From JAWWBN01 sp033720955 (GTDB lineage Bacteria > Acidobacteriota > Thermoanaerobaculia > Multivoradales > JAHEKO01), in the NCBI GenBank assembly GCA_033720955.1, contig JAWWBN010000076.1, positions 1 to 14,812 on the forward strand: DNA of 14,812 nucleotides. The letters are read 5' to 3'. Within the stretch, counting starts at the first letter, position 1, and each line of letters starts with the position of its first letter. Positions 7,627 through 14,812 of the stretch are shown here, piece after piece. The position numbers and the translations under genes were made by a program. Below the pieces are notes generated by a model that was given only the letters and a program-made list of their open reading frames with translations, ran no database searches and was not told the origin of the DNA.

Positions 7627-7930
7627 GATCCCTCCTTCGGTCGAGCTCCAGGTCCGGAGCCTGTTCTCTCCCACGGGAGGGAACCAGTTTCGGCGACCTC
7701 TCGTCAAGAGCCGGGGCCGGCGCCGGCGGCGGCACCCACCGAGGACCGCTCGAGGCGGATCGTCTCCACGCTCGCGGCTCCCCCCTCTTTCGCCGCATCT
7801 CGTCGAATCTCCGCCCTCACTCTGCCCCCTTCGCCTCCGCGCGGAAATGAGGTACACTCACCGTCCCGGCTGTTGCGGCCTCCCGTCGCTCCCCGACAAC
7901 CCCCACCCGACCCGAGGAGATCCGTTCTCC
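7627..7930. other. 304-bp divergent intergenic region
   Basis: This gene-free stretch lies between the divergent 110-aa gene and the S1-protein gene. On the minus strand TTGACG (7702-7707) matches a -35 box but no good -10 follows. There are short inverted repeats, GCTCC/GGAGC at 7645-7660 and CTCCC/GGGAG at 7668-7679, and a 12-bp GC palindrome at 7716-7727. A likely plus-strand promoter near the S1 gene is listed separately. I see no tRNA, riboswitch or repeat family. The open frame running through here from 7115 is not credible coding sequence: it shows no family similarity. Confidence 0.5.
7830..7858 (+). promoter_or_regulatory. Candidate sigma-70-like promoter for the S1-domain gene
   Basis: TTCGCC at 7830-7835 (3 of 6 to TTGACA) and TACACT at 7853-7858 (4 of 6 to TATAAT) are 17 bp apart, placed about 72 bp before the ATG at 7931. 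The -10 box sits in a locally AT-richer patch. A GAGGAG ribosome site lies near 7915. The match is moderate. Confidence 0.4.
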
Positions 7931-9178
7931 ATGACTGAAGCCACGAAGACCGACGCGCAAGCCTCGTCCGCCGACACCCTCCCCGAGGAGACCGCCACCG
8001 CCGTCGAGACCGCGCCCGAGAGCGCGGCCGCCGAGCCGGAGACCGCCGACAGCTCGGCGGCCGTCTCCGCCGAGGAGATCCCGCAGGGGCCCCGAGAGAC
8101 GGAGCCGGCGGCCGAGGCCGAAGCCCAGGACACGGAGGTCGAGGACGAGGTGGAGACGGCGTCCGTCGCCGCGGCGTCGCAGGGGGAGCCCGGGACGTCG
8201 GAGATCGAGGACCCGGCCGGGCCGGATTCCGCGAGCGAGACCGCCGACGACGACTCCGGCGGCGACGACGAGCCCGTGCTCGAGAAACCGGCGCCGCCCC
8301 TGCTCGAGCCGCTGATCGCGGCCCACGAGGAGGGGGCGCCCATCGAGGGCAAGGTGATCGGCTGGAACCAGGGGGGCTTCCACGTCGCCCTGGGCGAGGT
8401 CCCGGCCTTCTGCCCGCGCTCCGAGATGGAGGTCACCCGGCCCAAGGCGCCCAAGACCTACCTGGACAACTCGTACCGCTTCCTCATCCTCCGCATCGAG
8501 GAGGAGGGGCGGCGGATCGTTCTGTCGCGGGCGGCCGTGCAACGCCAGGAGCGCGCCGAGAAGCGCAAGAAGGCGCGCTCCAAGGTGGCTCCCGGCGCCG
8601 TGCTCAAGGGGCGGGTGGCGTCGCTCACCGACTTCGGCGCCTTCGTGGATCTGGGCGGCGTCCAGGGCCTCGTCCACGTCTCGGAGATCAGCCGCGAGCG
8701 GGTCAACAAGCCCGCCGACGTCCTGAGCATGGGCCAGACGGTGGAGGTCAAGGTGCTCAAGGTCGAGAACGGCGGCCGGCGCATCTCCCTGTCGATGAAG
8801 GCGCTGGAGCCGGATCCCTGGCGCGAGTCGGCGGACCAGTTCGCCGCCGGATCGGTGGTCAACGGCAAGGTCGAGAAGGTGGCGCCGTTCGGGGTGTTCA
8901 TCGAGCTCCAGCCGGGGATCACCGGCCTCCTGCCCGGCTCCACCGTCAAGCTGCCCATGGGCACCTCCCTCGCCCGGCGCTTCCCCGTCGGCAAGGAGGT
9001 CACGGTCCAGATCATGAGCGTGGACCCGCGGCGCCGGCGCATCTCCCTGTCGCTCGAGGGCTCGGGTCTCGAGGGCAGCCGCACCGACTACGAGCAGTAC
9101 AAGAAGCAGGCGCAGAGCGAAGCCCAGGGCGGCTTCAACGCCCTCGCCGCGGCGCTGAAGAAGGCGCGCGATAGCTAG
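7931..9178 (+). CDS. S1-domain RNA-binding protein with acidic N-terminal extension
   Basis: A 415-aa cytoplasmic protein with three S1 (OB-fold) RNA-binding domains beginning near residues 135, 222 and 307. The second is most typical (LKGRVASLTDFGAFVDLGGVQGLVH...); the third ends RRRRISLSLEG and the first is degenerate. Residues 1-130 are low-complexity and strongly acidic, rich in Ala, Glu, Asp, Ser and Thr, and probably disordered. Basic KKARSK links domains one and two. Ribosomal protein S1 usually has four to six S1 domains without such an acidic lead, so this is more likely an S1-like accessory protein in translation or RNA decay than rpsA, though a divergent S1 cannot be excluded. ATG 7931 follows GAGGAG, and the long upstream ORF extension is rejected. 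It is monocistronic, convergent with lon. Confidence 0.88.
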   Translation: MTEATKTDAQASSADTLPEETATAVETAPESAAAEPETADSSAAVSAEEIPQGPRETEPAAEAEAQDTEVEDEVETASVAAASQGEPGTSEIEDPAGPDSASETADDDSGGDDEPVLEKPAPPLLEPLIAAHEEGAPIEGKVIGWNQGGFHVALGEVPAFCPRSEMEVTRPKAPKTYLDNSYRFLILRIEEEGRRIVLSRAAVQRQERAEKRKKARSKVAPGAVLKGRVASLTDFGAFVDLGGVQGLVHVSEISRERVNKPADVLSMGQTVEVKVLKVENGGRRISLSMKALEPDPWRESADQFAAGSVVNGKVEKVAPFGVFIELQPGITGLLPGSTVKLPMGTSLARRFPVGKEVTVQIMSVDPRRRRISLSLEGSGLEGSRTDYEQYKKQAQSEAQGGFNALAAALKKARDS

Positions 9179-9191
9179 GGGCGCAGAGACG

Positions 9192-9208
9192 CCGGCCGGG
9201 TAGGCCGG
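9192..9208. terminator. Candidate hairpin between convergent S1-protein gene and lon
   Basis: Perfect 6-bp arms CCGGCC (9192-9197) and GGCCGG (9203-9208) flank a 5-nt loop in the 46-bp convergent gap. There is no T-run, so it is weak evidence for transcription ending and could be chance. Confidence 0.3.
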
Positions 9209-9224
9209 AGAGCGGCCCGGTCGC

Positions 9225-11723
9225 TCAGTGCGACAGGGCGCTGCCGTCGCCGGCGCCGGGGCGCACCGGCTCGACGCGAGGCTCGCGCGGGGAGCCGGTG
9301 AGGGCCAGCTCGAGCACCTCGGAGAGATCCTCCACCGGGTGGATCTCCAGGGTCTCGCGCACCTCGCCGGGCAGGTCCTCGAGGTCGGCCTCGTTCTGCC
9401 TGGGCAGGACGATGGTCCGGATCCCGGCCCGCACCGCGCCCAGGACCTTCTCCTTGACGCCGCCGATGGGCAGCACCCGGCCGGTGAGGGTGATCTCGCC
9501 GGTCATCGCCAGCTCGTTGCGCACCGGGCGGTCGGAGAGAGCCGAGACGAGGGCCGTGGCGATGGTGACGCCCGCCGAGGGGCCGTCCTTGGGAACCGCG
9601 CCCGCGGGCACGTGGATGTGCACGTCCCGCTCGAACTCGGCCTCGTCGATCCCCAGCTCGCCGGCCCGCGAGCGGGCGTAGCTCCAGGCGGCCTGGCCCG
9701 ACTCCTTCATCACCTCGCCGAGCTGCCCGGTGAGCACGAGGCGGCCCTTGCCCCGCATGGTCGACGCCTCCACGAAGAGGATGTCGCCGCCCACCGGGGT
9801 GTAGAACATGCCGGTCGCCACCCCGACCTGCGGCTCGCCCGCCGCCTTCTCGGGATGGATGCGGGGCCGCCCCAGGAGCTCGCCCACGTCCGCGGGGCCG
9901 AGGGCATAGCGGTCTCCGTCGCCGGCGGCGATGCGGCGCGCGACCTTGCGGGCCAGCTTGCCGATCTCGCGCTCGAGCTGCCGCACCCCCGCCTCGCGGG
10001 TGTAGCCGGTGATGGTCTCTGAGATCGCCTCGTCGCCGATCTCGAGCTGCTCCTCGGTCAGGGCGTTGGCCCGGGTCTGCCGGGGCACCAGGTAGCGCCG
10101 GGCGATCTCCAGCTTCTCCTTCTCGGTGTAGCCGGTGAACTCCACCATCTCCATCCGGTCGCGCAGCGGCTCGGGGATGCTCTCGAGGAAGTTGGCGGTG
10201 GCGATGAAGAGCACCTCGGAGAGATCGAAGGGGATCCCCAGGTAGTGATCGGTGAAGCTGTCGTTCTGGGCCGGGTCCAGAACCTCCAGCAGGGCGGACG
10301 CGGGGTCGCCCTGGTAGGAGACGCCCAGCTTGTCCACCTCGTCGAGCAGGAAGACGGGGTTCTTGGACCCCACCTGCTTCAAGGCCTGGATGATCCGACC
10401 CGGCATGGCACCCACGTAGGTGCGCCGGTGGCCGCGGATGTCGGCCTCGTCGCGCGCGCCGCCCAGCGAGATGCGGGCGTACTTGCGGCCCATGGCGCGG
10501 GCGATCGACTTGGCGATGGAGGTCTTGCCCACCCCCGGAGGACCGGCGAAGAGCAGGATGGGCCCCTTGGCGGTGCGGTCGTCCTCGTTGCCCGGGACCG
10601 GCGCCGTCTCGCCGTCGCCCGCTGCGGCCGCTGGGCCGCTCTCCGAGCCGGCGTCGGGGGCGTCGCTCTTCTCCGCCGTCGCCCGCTCCTCGGAGGCCTG
10701 TCGGAGCTGGCGCACGGCGAGGAACTCGAGCACCCGGTCCTTGACGTCGGTCAGCGCATAGTGGTCCTCGGCCAGGATCCGGGCCGCCTCGGCCAGGTCC
10801 AGGTGATCGTCGCTGCGCTCGTTCCAGGGCAGCTCGGCCACGGTCTCGAGGTAGTTGCGGATGACCTGGTACTCCATGGACTCGCGGTTCATCCGCCCCA
10901 GGCGGCTGAGCTCGCGGTCCACCTCCTTGCGCGCCTCCTCCGGCAGGTCCAGCTTCTCGATCTTCTCGCGCAGCTCGTCGACCTCTTCGCCGTCGGCGCC
11001 GTCCCCCAGCTCCTTCTGGATGGCGCGGAGCTGCTCGCGCAGGACCATCTCCCGCTGCCGGTCGCCCAGCTCGCGCTGCACCTCGCTCTTGATGTCGGCC
11101 TGGGCGTCGAGGATCCCGATCTGCCGCTGGACGTGCACCAGCACCCGCCGCAGCCGCTCGTCCACGGCCAGGGTCTCGAGCAGCGCCTGCCGGTCGGAGA
11201 GCTCGATCTCCAGGTAGCTCGCGACCAGGTCGGCCAGAAGAGCCGGCTCGTTGGCCTCGGAGAGCACCTGGGTGACCACCTCCTCGGGGAAGCCGGCCTT
11301 CTGTCCGAGCTCGGCGGCGCGCTGCCGCAGCTCGCGCTGCAGCCCCTCGAAGGCCGCCTCCCGCGGGTCCACGGGGAGCATCTCCTCGGCCGACCGCACC
11401 AGCGCCTCGAGATGGCCGTCGGTCTCCACGATCCGCAGGGCGATGCCACGCCGCTCACCGCGCAGCATGAGCTGGACGAAGCCGCGTCCGCGCTGGATCT
11501 GCCCGATCCGGGCCACCGTGCCGATGGTGTACAGCCGGTCGGCCGCGATCTCCTCCACATTGTCCCGCTGGGCCACGGCGAAGACCAGCTTCTCCTCCCC
11601 CTTGGTCGCCTTCTGGATGGCCTCGAGGGTCGAGCGCCGGCCGGCCTGGATGGGCACGGTGACGCCCGGGAAGACGACGGTGTCGCGGAGGGGCAGCACG
11701 GGAAGGGTCAGCGGATCGGTCAT
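9225..11723 (-). CDS. lon: ATP-dependent protease LonA
   Basis: An 832-aa cytoplasmic AAA+ serine protease that unfolds and degrades damaged and regulatory proteins. The order is: LON substrate-binding N-domain (from LPVLPLRDTVVFPG at 7-20), a helical/coiled-coil region (about 215-330 with REQLRAIQKELG), the AAA+ module with Walker A GPPGVGKT (394-401, Lys400) and Walker B LLDEVDK (Asp461-Glu462), sensor IATAN, then the S16 peptidase domain. There PKDGPSAG carries the nucleophile Ser716 and GGVKEK carries the partner Lys759, 43 residues apart as in E. coli Lon (679/722). An extra low-complexity segment of about 40 residues (about 341-385) precedes Walker A. ATG 11723 begins at the usual N-domain start. 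The leader has a long inverted repeat, and an upstream terminator separates it from the transaldolase unit. Confidence 0.97.
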   Translation of the reverse strand: MTDPLTLPVLPLRDTVVFPGVTVPIQAGRRSTLEAIQKATKGEEKLVFAVAQRDNVEEIAADRLYTIGTVARIGQIQRGRGFVQLMLRGERRGIALRIVETDGHLEALVRSAEEMLPVDPREAAFEGLQRELRQRAAELGQKAGFPEEVVTQVLSEANEPALLADLVASYLEIELSDRQALLETLAVDERLRRVLVHVQRQIGILDAQADIKSEVQRELGDRQREMVLREQLRAIQKELGDGADGEEVDELREKIEKLDLPEEARKEVDRELSRLGRMNRESMEYQVIRNYLETVAELPWNERSDDHLDLAEAARILAEDHYALTDVKDRVLEFLAVRQLRQASEERATAEKSDAPDAGSESGPAAAAGDGETAPVPGNEDDRTAKGPILLFAGPPGVGKTSIAKSIARAMGRKYARISLGGARDEADIRGHRRTYVGAMPGRIIQALKQVGSKNPVFLLDEVDKLGVSYQGDPASALLEVLDPAQNDSFTDHYLGIPFDLSEVLFIATANFLESIPEPLRDRMEMVEFTGYTEKEKLEIARRYLVPRQTRANALTEEQLEIGDEAISETITGYTREAGVRQLEREIGKLARKVARRIAAGDGDRYALGPADVGELLGRPRIHPEKAAGEPQVGVATGMFYTPVGGDILFVEASTMRGKGRLVLTGQLGEVMKESGQAAWSYARSRAGELGIDEAEFERDVHIHVPAGAVPKDGPSAGVTIATALVSALSDRPVRNELAMTGEITLTGRVLPIGGVKEKVLGAVRAGIRTIVLPRQNEADLEDLPGEVRETLEIHPVEDLSEVLELALTGSPREPRVEPVRPGAGDGSALSH

Positions 11724-11749
11724 GCTCTTCTCTTCGTTCTCCCAGGTGG

Positions 11750-11774
11750 ACCGGTTGCCCCGCGGGGCGCCGGT
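11750..11774 (-). promoter_or_regulatory. Inverted repeat in the lon leader
   Basis: Arms ACCGG (11750-11754) and CCGGT (11770-11774) flank a perfect 12-bp palindrome (11757-11768), giving an imperfect 25-bp dyad 27-51 nt upstream of the lon ATG. It matches neither CIRCE (HrcA) nor the HspR-type HAIR box. It may be an operator or a leader hairpin; GC-rich chance is possible. Confidence 0.35.
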
Positions 11775-11811
11775 GTGAGCGCTCGCCCGTAGAAAACGCT
11801 GGAAAGGCCCG

Positions 11812-11835
11812 AAAATTCCCCCGCCGACCGGCGGG
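11812..11835 (-). terminator. Rho-independent terminator of the transaldolase/rhomboid-like unit
   Basis: Read on the minus strand just after the rhomboid-like stop, a perfect 7-bp GC stem (CCCGCCG with CGGCGGG, plus-strand 11820-11826 and 11829-11835) is followed a few bases later by AATTTTC. The stem-then-T-run order fits termination before lon. Confidence 0.6.
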
Positions 11836-11840
11836 AGGCC

Positions 11841-12641
11841 TCAGTGGACCCAGGGGTCGCGGCCGTCGCCCTTCTCGCCGCGCACCACCGTAAAGCCGCG
11901 GCGCCGGCGCAGGTAGGCGAGCCGCCAGCGCATCCAGAGCGCCTGCAGCCGCAGCCACGCCTCCCGCAGCCCGCGCCGGCCGCCCCCGGTGACCAGGACC
12001 AGGTAGGTCAGGCCGACCGCGGCGCACAGCCCCAGGAAGCCGGCCAGGTCGCGGGTGGAGAGGAAGCCCATGAAGGCGAAGAGAATCTCCAGGCCCAGGA
12101 ACCAGAAGGCGCGGATCGGGAGCACGAAGAAGAGATAGATCGTGGCGTCGCGGTAGAGGGTGGCGAAGGCCGCGATCAGGATGGCCACAACCGTGTGCTG
12201 GCCCTGCAGGAGCTGGAAGGCCCCGGGCCCCGGCGGGCGGCCGGTCACCCAGGTGCCCACCAGCTCCACCGCCACCGCCACCAGGGCCGCCGCGACGGCC
12301 ACGGTCAGGAGGAGGTTCCAGAACCGCCGGCGGCCCAGGACGGTCAGCACCTGGCGCGCGAAGAGGAAGAGGATGAGGAGCTCGAGCAGGAACCAGAGAC
12401 CCGGCGCCCCCGCCCCCACGAAGGGATAGGTGACGAGCTGCCAGAGGGCGCCGATCCTCCAGACCGCCGGCGTCAGCCGCAGCCACGCCGGCAGGAGAGC
12501 CGTGGCGGGGAAGAACTGCAGGCTGAAGGTGACGAAGATGGTCCCCAGCAGCACCCAGACGTCCCGTGGCACCGGTCCGGAGAGCCCCAGCCCGAAGCCG
12601 CCCCCCGCGGGGCCCCGGGGACCGAAGCGGCCGGGGTCCAT
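11841..12641 (-). CDS. Rhomboid-fold membrane protein, apparently non-catalytic
   Basis: A 266-aa integral membrane protein with about six hydrophobic helices, near residues 28-50, 82-102, 110-130, 148-162, 167-191 and 197-218. The segment LTPAVWRIGALWQLVTYPFV before helix 2, and the block RDLAGFLGL before helix 6, resemble rhomboid/derlin-type proteins. The active rhomboid motif GxSG in helix 4 is absent (GQHTVV at 147-152), and the helix 6 His-x-x-Gly is replaced (DLAG). It therefore looks like a pseudoprotease, as in derlins and iRhoms, or a related rhomboid-like family. The C-terminal tail (219-266) is strongly basic and cytoplasmic if the positive-inside rule applies. The start ATG 12641 is 15 nt after the transaldolase stop, with a G-rich ribosome-site-like stretch, so it is probably the second gene of that unit. 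Confidence 0.75.
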   Translation of the reverse strand: MDPGRFGPRGPAGGGFGLGLSGPVPRDVWVLLGTIFVTFSLQFFPATALLPAWLRLTPAVWRIGALWQLVTYPFVGAGAPGLWFLLELLILFLFARQVLTVLGRRRFWNLLLTVAVAAALVAVAVELVGTWVTGRPPGPGAFQLLQGQHTVVAILIAAFATLYRDATIYLFFVLPIRAFWFLGLEILFAFMGFLSTRDLAGFLGLCAAVGLTYLVLVTGGGRRGLREAWLRLQALWMRWRLAYLRRRRGFTVVRGEKGDGRDPWVH

Positions 12642-12656
12642 CGCCGCGCCCGCCCC

Positions 12657-13760
12657 CTACCCGCGCACCAGCAGCGCGGCGCGCTTGCCGTCCAGGGTCT
12701 CGAGCAGCCGGTCGAACGGCTGGGCGAACTTGACGATCCCCTCCCGCTGGAGCGCGGCGGTGACCTCGTCGAGATCCACGCCGACGGAGGCCAGGCGCTC
12801 GAGCTGCGCCGCCGCCTCCTCGTGGCCGGCGAGCAGCCGCGGCTCCACCACGCCGTGGTCGCGGAAGGCCTCCAGGGTCTCGGGGGGCAGGGTGTTGACC
12901 GTCTCCGGTCCGATCAGCTCCTCGGCGTAGAGGACGTCGCGGTAGGCCGGGTTCTTGGTGCTTGTGCTGGCCCAGAGCACCCGCTGCGGCGCGGCGCCCC
13001 GACCGGCCAGCTCCGCGAAGGCGTCGCCGTGGAAGATCTCGCGGAAGCGTCGGTAGGCCTGCTTGGAGTTGGCGATGCCGATCTTGCCCGCCAGCGACAA
13101 CGCCTCGGGAGCGCCGATCTCCGCCAGCCGCGCGTCGACCTTGGAGTCCACCCGGCTGACGAAGAAGGAGGCCACCGAGGCGCTGCGCTCGGGGCGCCGG
13201 GCGCGGGCGACGCCGCGCAGATAGGCCCCGGCGACCGCCTCGTAGTCGGCCAGGGAGAACATCAGGGTCACGTTGACGTGGATGCCGCCGGCCAGGAGCT
13301 CTTCGATGGCCGGGATCCCCTCCGCGGTCGCGGGCACCTTGATCATCAGGTTCTCCCGGCCGACCGCCTTCCACAGCCGGCGCGCCTCCGCGACGGTGCC
13401 GCCCGTGTCCCGGGCCAGGTGGGGCGACACCTCCAGGCTCACGTAGCCGTCCCGGCCCCCGGTGCGCTCCCAGACCGGCCGCAGGATCGCCGCCGCCAGC
13501 CGGATATCGTGGATGGCGATCCGCTCGTAGAGCTCCACGGTGCCGATCTCCGGATTCTCCAGGAGGATCGCGCCGATCTCCTCGTCGTAGAGGTCGCTCT
13601 CGCCGATCGCCTTCTGGAAGATCGCCGGGTTGGAGGTCACCCCGGAGACCCCGTCCCGCTCGACCAGCTTGGCCAGCTCGCCGCCGGTCAGGACGTCGCG
13701 CCGGATGTAGTCGAGCCAGACGGCCTGTCCAGCTTCGCTCAAGGCTCGCAGTCGATTCAT
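12657..13760 (-). CDS. tal: Transaldolase
   Basis: Transaldolase moves a dihydroxyacetone unit between sedoheptulose 7-phosphate and glyceraldehyde 3-phosphate in the non-oxidative pentose phosphate pathway, in the cytoplasm. The 367-aa protein fits the long, mycobacterial-type group (about 350-375 aa). Visible signatures are GVTSNPAIFQKAI near the N-terminus, the Schiff-base Lys141 in LMIKVPAT, GGIHVNVTLMFS, SFFVSRVDSKVD, and WASTSTKNP followed by TVNTLPPETL. Two ATG codons lie at 13766 and 13760. The second has GGGGGAG six nt upstream, whereas the first has it immediately adjacent, so 13760 is preferred. A weak -10-like TAGGAT lies at 13794-13799 on this strand. The rhomboid-like gene follows closely downstream; no other pentose phosphate gene is in view. 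Confidence 0.96.
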   Translation of the reverse strand: MNRLRALSEAGQAVWLDYIRRDVLTGGELAKLVERDGVSGVTSNPAIFQKAIGESDLYDEEIGAILLENPEIGTVELYERIAIHDIRLAAAILRPVWERTGGRDGYVSLEVSPHLARDTGGTVAEARRLWKAVGRENLMIKVPATAEGIPAIEELLAGGIHVNVTLMFSLADYEAVAGAYLRGVARARRPERSASVASFFVSRVDSKVDARLAEIGAPEALSLAGKIGIANSKQAYRRFREIFHGDAFAELAGRGAAPQRVLWASTSTKNPAYRDVLYAEELIGPETVNTLPPETLEAFRDHGVVEPRLLAGHEEAAAQLERLASVGVDLDEVTAALQREGIVKFAQPFDRLLETLDGKRAALLVRG

Positions 13761-13907
13761 GGCCATCTCCCCCGGTTGGCTCTCGTCGCGCCGATCCTAC
13801 ACCGGACCCACAGGGCCCGGGCCGGGCCGCACGGCGCAGTTTTTGGCCCCGGGGCGGCTCGGGATAAGCTTCTCCCCGAACCGTCCGCCTGCCCGCCGGA
13901 GCCCAGC
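13761..13907. promoter_or_regulatory. Divergent intergenic region between transaldolase and the secreted Pro-rich gene
   Basis: This 147-bp gap should hold both promoters. On the minus strand TAGGAT (13794-13799, 4 of 6 to TATAAT) sits about 34 nt before ATG 13760, but no good -35 is visible. On the plus strand TTTTTG (13840-13845) is 17 bp before GATAAG (13863-13868, 4 of 6). Both are weak guesses. Confidence 0.25.
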
Positions 13908-14812
13908 ATGAAGCCCTCTGTGTCCCGCATCGCCGGAATCCTCCTGCTGCCGCTGCTCGCCGCTGCCGTCCACGCCCAGTCCTGGCGCGGCTCGGCGGCC
14001 CTGGGGATCGAGGTCAACGACCAGCGCGGCCGCGATCTGCCGGGCGCCCGCGTCGAGATCCTCTACCGCGACGGCGACGGCGGACCCCCGGCCGTGGTCA
14101 CCGGCGCCGACGGCCGCGCCGCCTTCGTGAGCCTGGCGGCGGGCGCCTGGAGCGTCGAGGTCAGCCACCCCGACCATCTCTCCTACGTCGCCGCCGTCAC
14201 CCTCCGCGCCGGCAAGAAGCCGGAGGCCACCGCCTCCTTCCTCCAGGCCACCGGCAGCGGCCGCAACCCGCTGCGCGTCAAGCTGTTCCGGGCTCGTTCC
14301 GCCGCCGGCACGCCGGCTCCCGCGCCGCCTTCGGCCCCGGAGCCCGACCCGCGCCCGGCGCCGCCGCCTCCGGCCGAGCAGCCACGGCCCGAGCCGCCAA
14401 CCCCGCCCGGCACCGCACCGCCCGAGGAGCCGAGCCCGGAGCCGCCGCCGGATCCCGGTCCGCCCGCGGCTCCCGAGCCCGCGCCGCAGCCCCCACCCGT
14501 GACGACACCCGACGAACCCGCGCCGGAGGCGGAGCCGAGCTCGCGGCCCCCGGTCGAGCCGGCGGCCGCGCCAACGCCATCGCCTCCGGCCACGACGGAG
14601 GGCCAGCCCGACCCCGGCGCCGCCGATCGACCCCAGGCGACGCCCGAGCCGGAGCCCGCCCCCACCGCGGCGCCGACCCCGGAGCCGGCGCCGACGCCGC
14701 CGGCGTCCCCGGTCGATCCCCTGCCTCAGCCCGAGCCCCAGCCGGTGCCCGAGTCCAGCCCCGGGCCGCCAGCCCGGCCAGAGCCGCAGCCGGTGCCACA
14801 GCCCAGCGCTCC
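13908..14812 (+). CDS. Secreted carboxypeptidase-regulatory-like protein with Pro-rich tail (3' end outside window)
   Basis: The frame opens at ATG 13908 (GGAG at 13897-13900) and stays open for at least 301 codons to the window end. A signal peptide is clear: MKPSVSRI, then a Leu-rich core and a HAQ-like cleavage near residue 24. Residues 33-100 form a carboxypeptidase-regulatory/Cna-B-like beta sandwich (IEVNDQRGRDLPGARVEILY..., a Gly/Asp-rich turn, ADGRAAFVSLAAGAWSVEVSH). From about residue 135 the protein becomes a long Pro/Ala/Glu tail of PEP- and PAP-type steps, probably an extended spacer across periplasm or wall. A PEPQPVP unit recurs 48 nt apart at the window end. Such proteins often carry more domains or an anchor after the spacer; that part is missing here. 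Function is unknown; surface or envelope association is likely. Confidence 0.82.
   Translation, partial: MKPSVSRIAGILLLPLLAAAVHAQSWRGSAALGIEVNDQRGRDLPGARVEILYRDGDGGPPAVVTGADGRAAFVSLAAGAWSVEVSHPDHLSYVAAVTLRAGKKPEATASFLQATGSGRNPLRVKLFRARSAAGTPAPAPPSAPEPDPRPAPPPPAEQPRPEPPTPPGTAPPEEPSPEPPPDPGPPAAPEPAPQPPPVTTPDEPAPEAEPSSRPPVEPAAAPTPSPPATTEGQPDPGAADRPQATPEPEPAPTAAPTPEPAPTPPASPVDPLPQPEPQPVPESSPGPPARPEPQPVPQPSA

Noticed and set aside
7716..7727. 12-bp perfect GC palindrome as an operator
   Set aside because: Composed only of G and C in a very GC-rich region, far from either start; chance is the simplest reading.
7115..7930. Long N-terminal extension of the S1-domain protein
   Set aside because: It runs through two opposite-strand genes and the promoter region; ATG 7931 has a ribosome site and begins the credible protein.
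10245..11792. 515-aa open frame on the plus strand
   Set aside because: It is antisense to Lon, composed of Leu/Gly/His-rich low-information sequence, and a product of GC bias.

Overview
This is a GC-rich window of ordinary bacterial chromosome: twelve complete genes and two genes cut by the window edges. I see no mobile element, CRISPR array, RNA gene or defence island. The base composition, and families such as a secreted PQQ-like propeller opening with WTQWRGPxRDG, a DUF6503-like protein and a Pro-rich secreted protein, suggest an uncultured-type GC-rich lineage such as Acidobacteriota. That placement is inference and could be wrong.

Region 1 (2-2889, + strand) is a tight three-gene operon. 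It holds the C-terminal part of a Sir2 NAD-dependent deacylase, a HAD-IG (cN-II-type) 5'-nucleotidase that overlaps the Sir2 stop codon and apparently starts at CTG, and an HSDL2-like short-chain dehydrogenase. Region 2 (2912-4228, - strand) is a secreted beta-propeller protein convergent with the dehydrogenase. Region 3 (4299-6020) is a divergent pair of units: a peptidase E-like Ser-His-Glu peptidase on the minus strand, and a plus-strand hotdog thioesterase plus HD-domain hydrolase separated by 3 nt.

Region 4 (6063-7626, - strand) is a run of three poorly characterised genes: a secreted 110-aa protein, an 88-aa winged-helix-like protein and a secreted DUF6503-like protein. A 304-bp divergent gap separates it from region 5 (7931-9178, + strand), a three-S1-domain RNA-binding protein with a long acidic N-terminus. 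Convergent with this is region 6 (9225-11723, - strand), a LonA protease with an unusual low-complexity insertion just before Walker A. A clear intrinsic terminator then separates lon from region 7 (11841-13760, - strand), a transaldolase followed by a rhomboid-fold membrane protein lacking the catalytic motifs. Region 8 (13908 to the end, + strand) is the start of a secreted protein with a carboxypeptidase-regulatory-like domain and a long Pro/Ala/Glu-rich tail, cut by the window end.

Most of these genes are housekeeping or quality-control functions: protein turnover by Lon, peptidase E and perhaps the rhomboid-like protein, the pentose phosphate enzyme transaldolase, and nucleotide and NAD metabolism by Sir2 and the 5'-nucleotidase. 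I do not find a clear new system. The best leads are the non-ATG coupled start, the altered Sir2 motifs, the inactive rhomboid paired with transaldolase, the Lon insertion, and the uncharacterised minus-strand trio.
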